Source of the DNA: an uncultured Burkholderiales bacterium | Lineage (GTDB): Bacteria; Pseudomonadota; Gammaproteobacteria; Burkholderiales; Burkholderiaceae_F | NCBI GenBank assembly: GCA_903871435.1 | Contig: CAIQGU010000243.1 | Location: 1-6,363, forward strand | Direction: 5' to 3' | Length of the DNA: 6,363 nt | In this document: positions 4,659 through 6,363 of the stretch, in pieces | Position numbering within the stretch: the first letter of the stretch is position 1 | How the letters are laid out: each line of letters begins with the position of its first letter | Translations under genes and position numbers: made by a program | Notes under the pieces: generated by a model | What the model saw: the letters and a program-made list of their open reading frames with translations, nothing else | Database searches by the model: none | Told to the model about the DNA's origin: nothing

Positions 4659-6124
4659 GCCGGCCGGCCGTCGCCAGGGGCAGGAACGTTCAGCGGCCAG
4701 GGGTTTTCCTCGTGGGCGCCCTGCACCTGGATGTTGCCGCCGGCCAGCGAGGACGCCGGGCGCACATGCGCCATGTGGCCGCCCAGCGCCGCGTAATCCT
4801 CCAGCCGCAGCGTGAACTCGATAGGTGCAACGATGGCCGGCGTGGGCACGTAGCCGAAGGCGTTGACGGGCATGCGCAGCACATCGACCATGAACGTGAT
4901 GCCGCCGCCGGGCCAGACGTAGACCGGCGCGCCGCCGGCCGTGACGCGCGTGAGCATGTCCTTGATCGAGCGCGTGAGCCGCACCGGATTTTCCGTGACG
5001 CCGGCCCGCAGCGAGCCGCCCGCCCCGGCCATGAACAAGACGGTGCACAGCGCGGGCTCACAGTTTTCGCGGATGCGGGCCACCGACAGCGCCAGCGGTT
5101 CGGGCATGGGTTTTTCTACGGGGCGCAGGGCCGCGTCGAGTTCGTAGTAAGCGGCATGCTCGCCGGTCGTGCTCACCATGAACAGGGAGAGCCCTGGCCA
5201 GGCGCGTGCCGGGTCGAAGGATTCGATGATCGCCAGGGGGTCCGACAGGTTGGTGCCGCCCCAGCCCGCACCCGGCTCGGCAACGTGGAAATAACGGCCG
5301 GGGGTGGATTTGTGACCCCCGATGCGGATGCCGGTGGCTGGCACGCCCACGACCTTGCCGGCCTGGTGTTCGGAGAGCACGCCGGTTATATGGTCATCGA
5401 CGACGATGACCTCGTCAACCTTGCCGAACCACTGCTGCGCGAACATGCCGATGGTGGCGGAACCGCAGCCCACGCGCATGCGCTCTTCTGCGACGCCATT
5501 GACCACGGGCGCCCTGCCGGCCTGCACGACGACGGTGGCGCCGCCGTCGATGGTCAGTTCCACGGCCTTGCGATTGCACAGGTCGAGCAGTGTTTCGCAG
5601 GTGACCCGGCCTTCCTTCTTGCCGCCATGCGTGAGGTGATTGACACCGCCCAGCGAGAGCATCTGCGAGCCGTATTCGACCGTGGTGACGTGGCCGACCG
5701 GTTCACCCTGGGCGCGCACGGTGGCGCGTTCGGCGCCCAGATAACGATCCGTGTCGATCTTGATCTTGACGCCGCAATAGCTGAAGATGCCTTCGGTCAC
5801 CACCGTGACCATGTCGACGCCGTCAATGGGCGTGGAGATGATGAAGGGTGCCGGTTTGAAGTCGGGATAGGTGGTGCCGGCGCCTATGGCCGTGACGAAA
5901 CGCGGCTGGTCGTCAAGCAGGCGCCCGTCCCAGTCGTCGCGGGCGCCGAAGGGCACGAGTTCGCCACCCTGTTGCAGGGTCCGGTCCAGCAGCAGATGAG
6001 GGTCGACGCGGACCAGCTGGCCGCCGCGGTTCGCATAGCGGTCGCAGGCGCCGCTCATGCCGTCCTTGATGAAGCAGAGCACCGGGCAAGCGTCGCAGCG
6101 GATCTTGTCGGGGCTCTGGGACAT
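4655..6124 (-). CDS. hnr: 6-hydroxynicotinate reductase-like iron-sulfur flavoprotein
   Basis: This encodes a 489-residue protein of the family annotated as 6-hydroxynicotinate reductase. In Eubacterium barkeri the enzyme reduces 6-hydroxynicotinate to 6-oxo-1,4,5,6-tetrahydronicotinate with ferredoxin. The N terminus has a cysteine cluster in IRCDACPVLCFIKDGMSGAC (Cys 10, 13, 17, 27), fit for an iron-sulfur cluster. Further cysteines at 117, 176, 183, 220, 355 and 360 could bind more clusters or the flavin. Other landmarks are EYGSQMLSLGGVNHLTHGG (150-168), VGCGSATIGMFAQQWFG (218-234), AGWGGTNLSDP (286-296) and VYVWPGGGITFMVDV (401-415). There is no signal peptide. The ATG at 6124 is chosen (GGAAG on the minus strand, 10 bases upstream); a TTG at 6184 would add 20 unconserved residues. 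It is first in the operon and overlaps the UPF0280 start by 4 bases. The family name rests on a distant anaerobe, so the substrate may be another hydroxylated N-heteroaromatic. Confidence 0.82.
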   Translation of the reverse strand: MSQSPDKIRCDACPVLCFIKDGMSGACDRYANRGGQLVRVDPHLLLDRTLQQGGELVPFGARDDWDGRLLDDQPRFVTAIGAGTTYPDFKPAPFIISTPIDGVDMVTVVTEGIFSYCGVKIKIDTDRYLGAERATVRAQGEPVGHVTTVEYGSQMLSLGGVNHLTHGGKKEGRVTCETLLDLCNRKAVELTIDGGATVVVQAGRAPVVNGVAEERMRVGCGSATIGMFAQQWFGKVDEVIVVDDHITGVLSEHQAGKVVGVPATGIRIGGHKSTPGRYFHVAEPGAGWGGTNLSDPLAIIESFDPARAWPGLSLFMVSTTGEHAAYYELDAALRPVEKPMPEPLALSVARIRENCEPALCTVLFMAGAGGSLRAGVTENPVRLTRSIKDMLTRVTAGGAPVYVWPGGGITFMVDVLRMPVNAFGYVPTPAIVAPIEFTLRLEDYAALGGHMAHVRPASSLAGGNIQVQGAHEENPWPLNVPAPGDGRPA

Positions 6125-6192
6125 GCTGCAACTGCTTCCAGGATGGGGCGCAGCGATGATGGGCGCGCCGGGCCGGTTCAGCAAGGACCTGC

Positions 6193-6225
6193 GGCTGGCA
6201 CCAGTGGCAAGGACCCGGTCCAGCC
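6193..6225 (-). other. Possible hairpin in the hnr leader
   Basis: GGCTGG (6193-6198) pairs with CCAGCC (6220-6225), and after one bulged base ACC (6200-6202) pairs with GGT (6217-6219), giving about 9 bp around a 14-base loop. It lies inside the predicted transcribed leader of about 130 bases. GCAAGGACC also occurs twice here (6181-6189 and 6207-6215). The role is unknown; chance folding of GC-rich RNA is possible. Confidence 0.3.
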
Positions 6226-6240
6226 CGCGCGTTGCCGTAC

Positions 6241-6260
6241 TTTATTCGTGTACAAACAAA
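6241..6260. promoter_or_regulatory. 20-bp imperfect palindrome, candidate operator of the hnr operon
   Basis: The pattern TTTnTTnGTnnACnAAnAAA is centred between 6250 and 6251, with 7 of 10 positions paired. The core TCGTGTACAA (6246-6255) fits the TNGT-N2-ACNA layout used by GntR/FadR-type regulators, while the AT-rich 20-bp length also suits a MarR dimer. It covers the predicted transcription start of the hnr promoter, as expected for a repressor site. The left arm TTTATTCGT recurs at 3672-3680 upstream of fpr. Confidence 0.55.
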
Positions 6261-6287
6261 GTTTACATGTGGTTCCCGCCGTGTCAA
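6260..6287 (-). promoter_or_regulatory. Predicted sigma-70 promoter of the hnr operon
   Basis: On the minus strand a perfect TTGACA (6282-6287) is followed after 16 bases by TAAACT (6260-6265, 4 of 6 matches to TATAAT). The expected start point is near 6253, giving a leader of about 130 bases before hnr. It is the best promoter match seen in the window and lies in a short AT-rich island. Confidence 0.6.
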
Positions 6288-6300
6288 GATCGGCGCGGCG

Positions 6301-6363
6301 TGCAGTCGGCGCGTGCAGTCGGCGCGTGCAGTCGGCGCGTGCAGTGGGCGCGTGCAGTGGGCG
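6301..6363. repeat. 13-bp tandem repeat, at least five copies, cut by the window end
   Basis: TGCAG recurs at 6301, 6314, 6327, 6340 and 6353, an exact period of 13. The first three copies read TGCAGTCGGCGCG and the next reads TGCAGTGGGCGCG; the fifth begins the same way and is cut off at 6363. The array begins about 14 bases upstream of the hnr -35 box. A period not divisible by three makes a coding role unlikely. It may be a variable-number repeat, and its far end lies outside the window. Confidence 0.9.

Noticed and set aside
3219..4796. Long plus-strand open frame of 525 codons
   Set aside because: It lies antisense to fpr, UPF0280 and the end of hnr. Its translation is rich in Arg, Gly and Gln without any recognisable domain, as expected for a shadow frame in GC-rich DNA.
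4659..5048. N-terminal extension of UPF0280 to 5048 as a fusion protein
   Set aside because: The extra frame lies wholly within hnr and reads as low-complexity Arg/Gly/His sequence; the ATGA overlap at 4655-4658 gives the natural start.
6125..6184. TTG start at 6184 for hnr, adding 20 residues
   Set aside because: The extension is Pro/Ala-rich and unlike a conserved N terminus, and the ATG at 6124 lies just before the expected cysteine cluster with a usable ribosome binding site.
6301..6363. CRISPR array
   Set aside because: The units are 13 bp, directly adjacent, with no unique spacers, so this is a simple tandem repeat.

Overview
This window is high-GC proteobacterial chromosome, most likely a betaproteobacterium of the Burkholderiales (Bordetella/Achromobacter/Cupriavidus type). 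That placement is inferred from the GC-rich codon use and the kinds of genes present; no taxonomic marker is in the window. Almost all of it is coding.

Layout. Plus strand, 1-1506: the 3' end of an NAD-dependent aldehyde dehydrogenase of the AcoD/ExaC type, its usual small companion of the DUF779 family, and a MarR-family repressor. Minus strand, 6124 down to 1537: five genes apparently forming one catabolic operon, read in the order 6-hydroxynicotinate reductase-like iron-sulfur flavoprotein (hnr), UPF0280/ApbE-like protein, ferredoxin-NADP reductase (fpr), and two tandem paralogs of the DUF1185 'amino acid synthesis' family. The MarR gene and the last DUF1185 gene converge with 30 bases between their stop codons. 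The window ends, upstream of hnr, in a 13-bp tandem repeat that runs off the edge.

How the genes may work together (inference). The Hnr family is known from nicotinate fermentation in Eubacterium barkeri, where the enzyme reduces 6-hydroxynicotinate to 6-oxo-1,4,5,6-tetrahydronicotinate with ferredoxin. Here Fpr could supply low-potential electrons from NADPH through a ferredoxin encoded elsewhere. UPF0280 starts inside the hnr stop codon, so the two products are probably functionally coupled. Its resemblance to ApbE flavin transferases suggests that it matures or flavinylates Hnr. The DUF1185 pair has no established reaction and may act on the reduced or opened ring product. The MarR protein resembles the NicR/BpsR regulators of nicotinate catabolism, as far as can be judged from memory.

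Regulation. A TTGACA-16-TAAACT promoter lies upstream of hnr with a 20-bp imperfect palindrome over the predicted transcription start. The nine-base half-site TTTATTCGT recurs upstream of fpr, beside a second possible promoter that has its own inverted repeat. This suggests one regulator may act at two points in the cluster. The most unusual item is the hnr/UPF0280/fpr/DUF1185x2 combination, a candidate reductive N-heteroaromatic degradation module whose true substrate cannot be read from the sequence.
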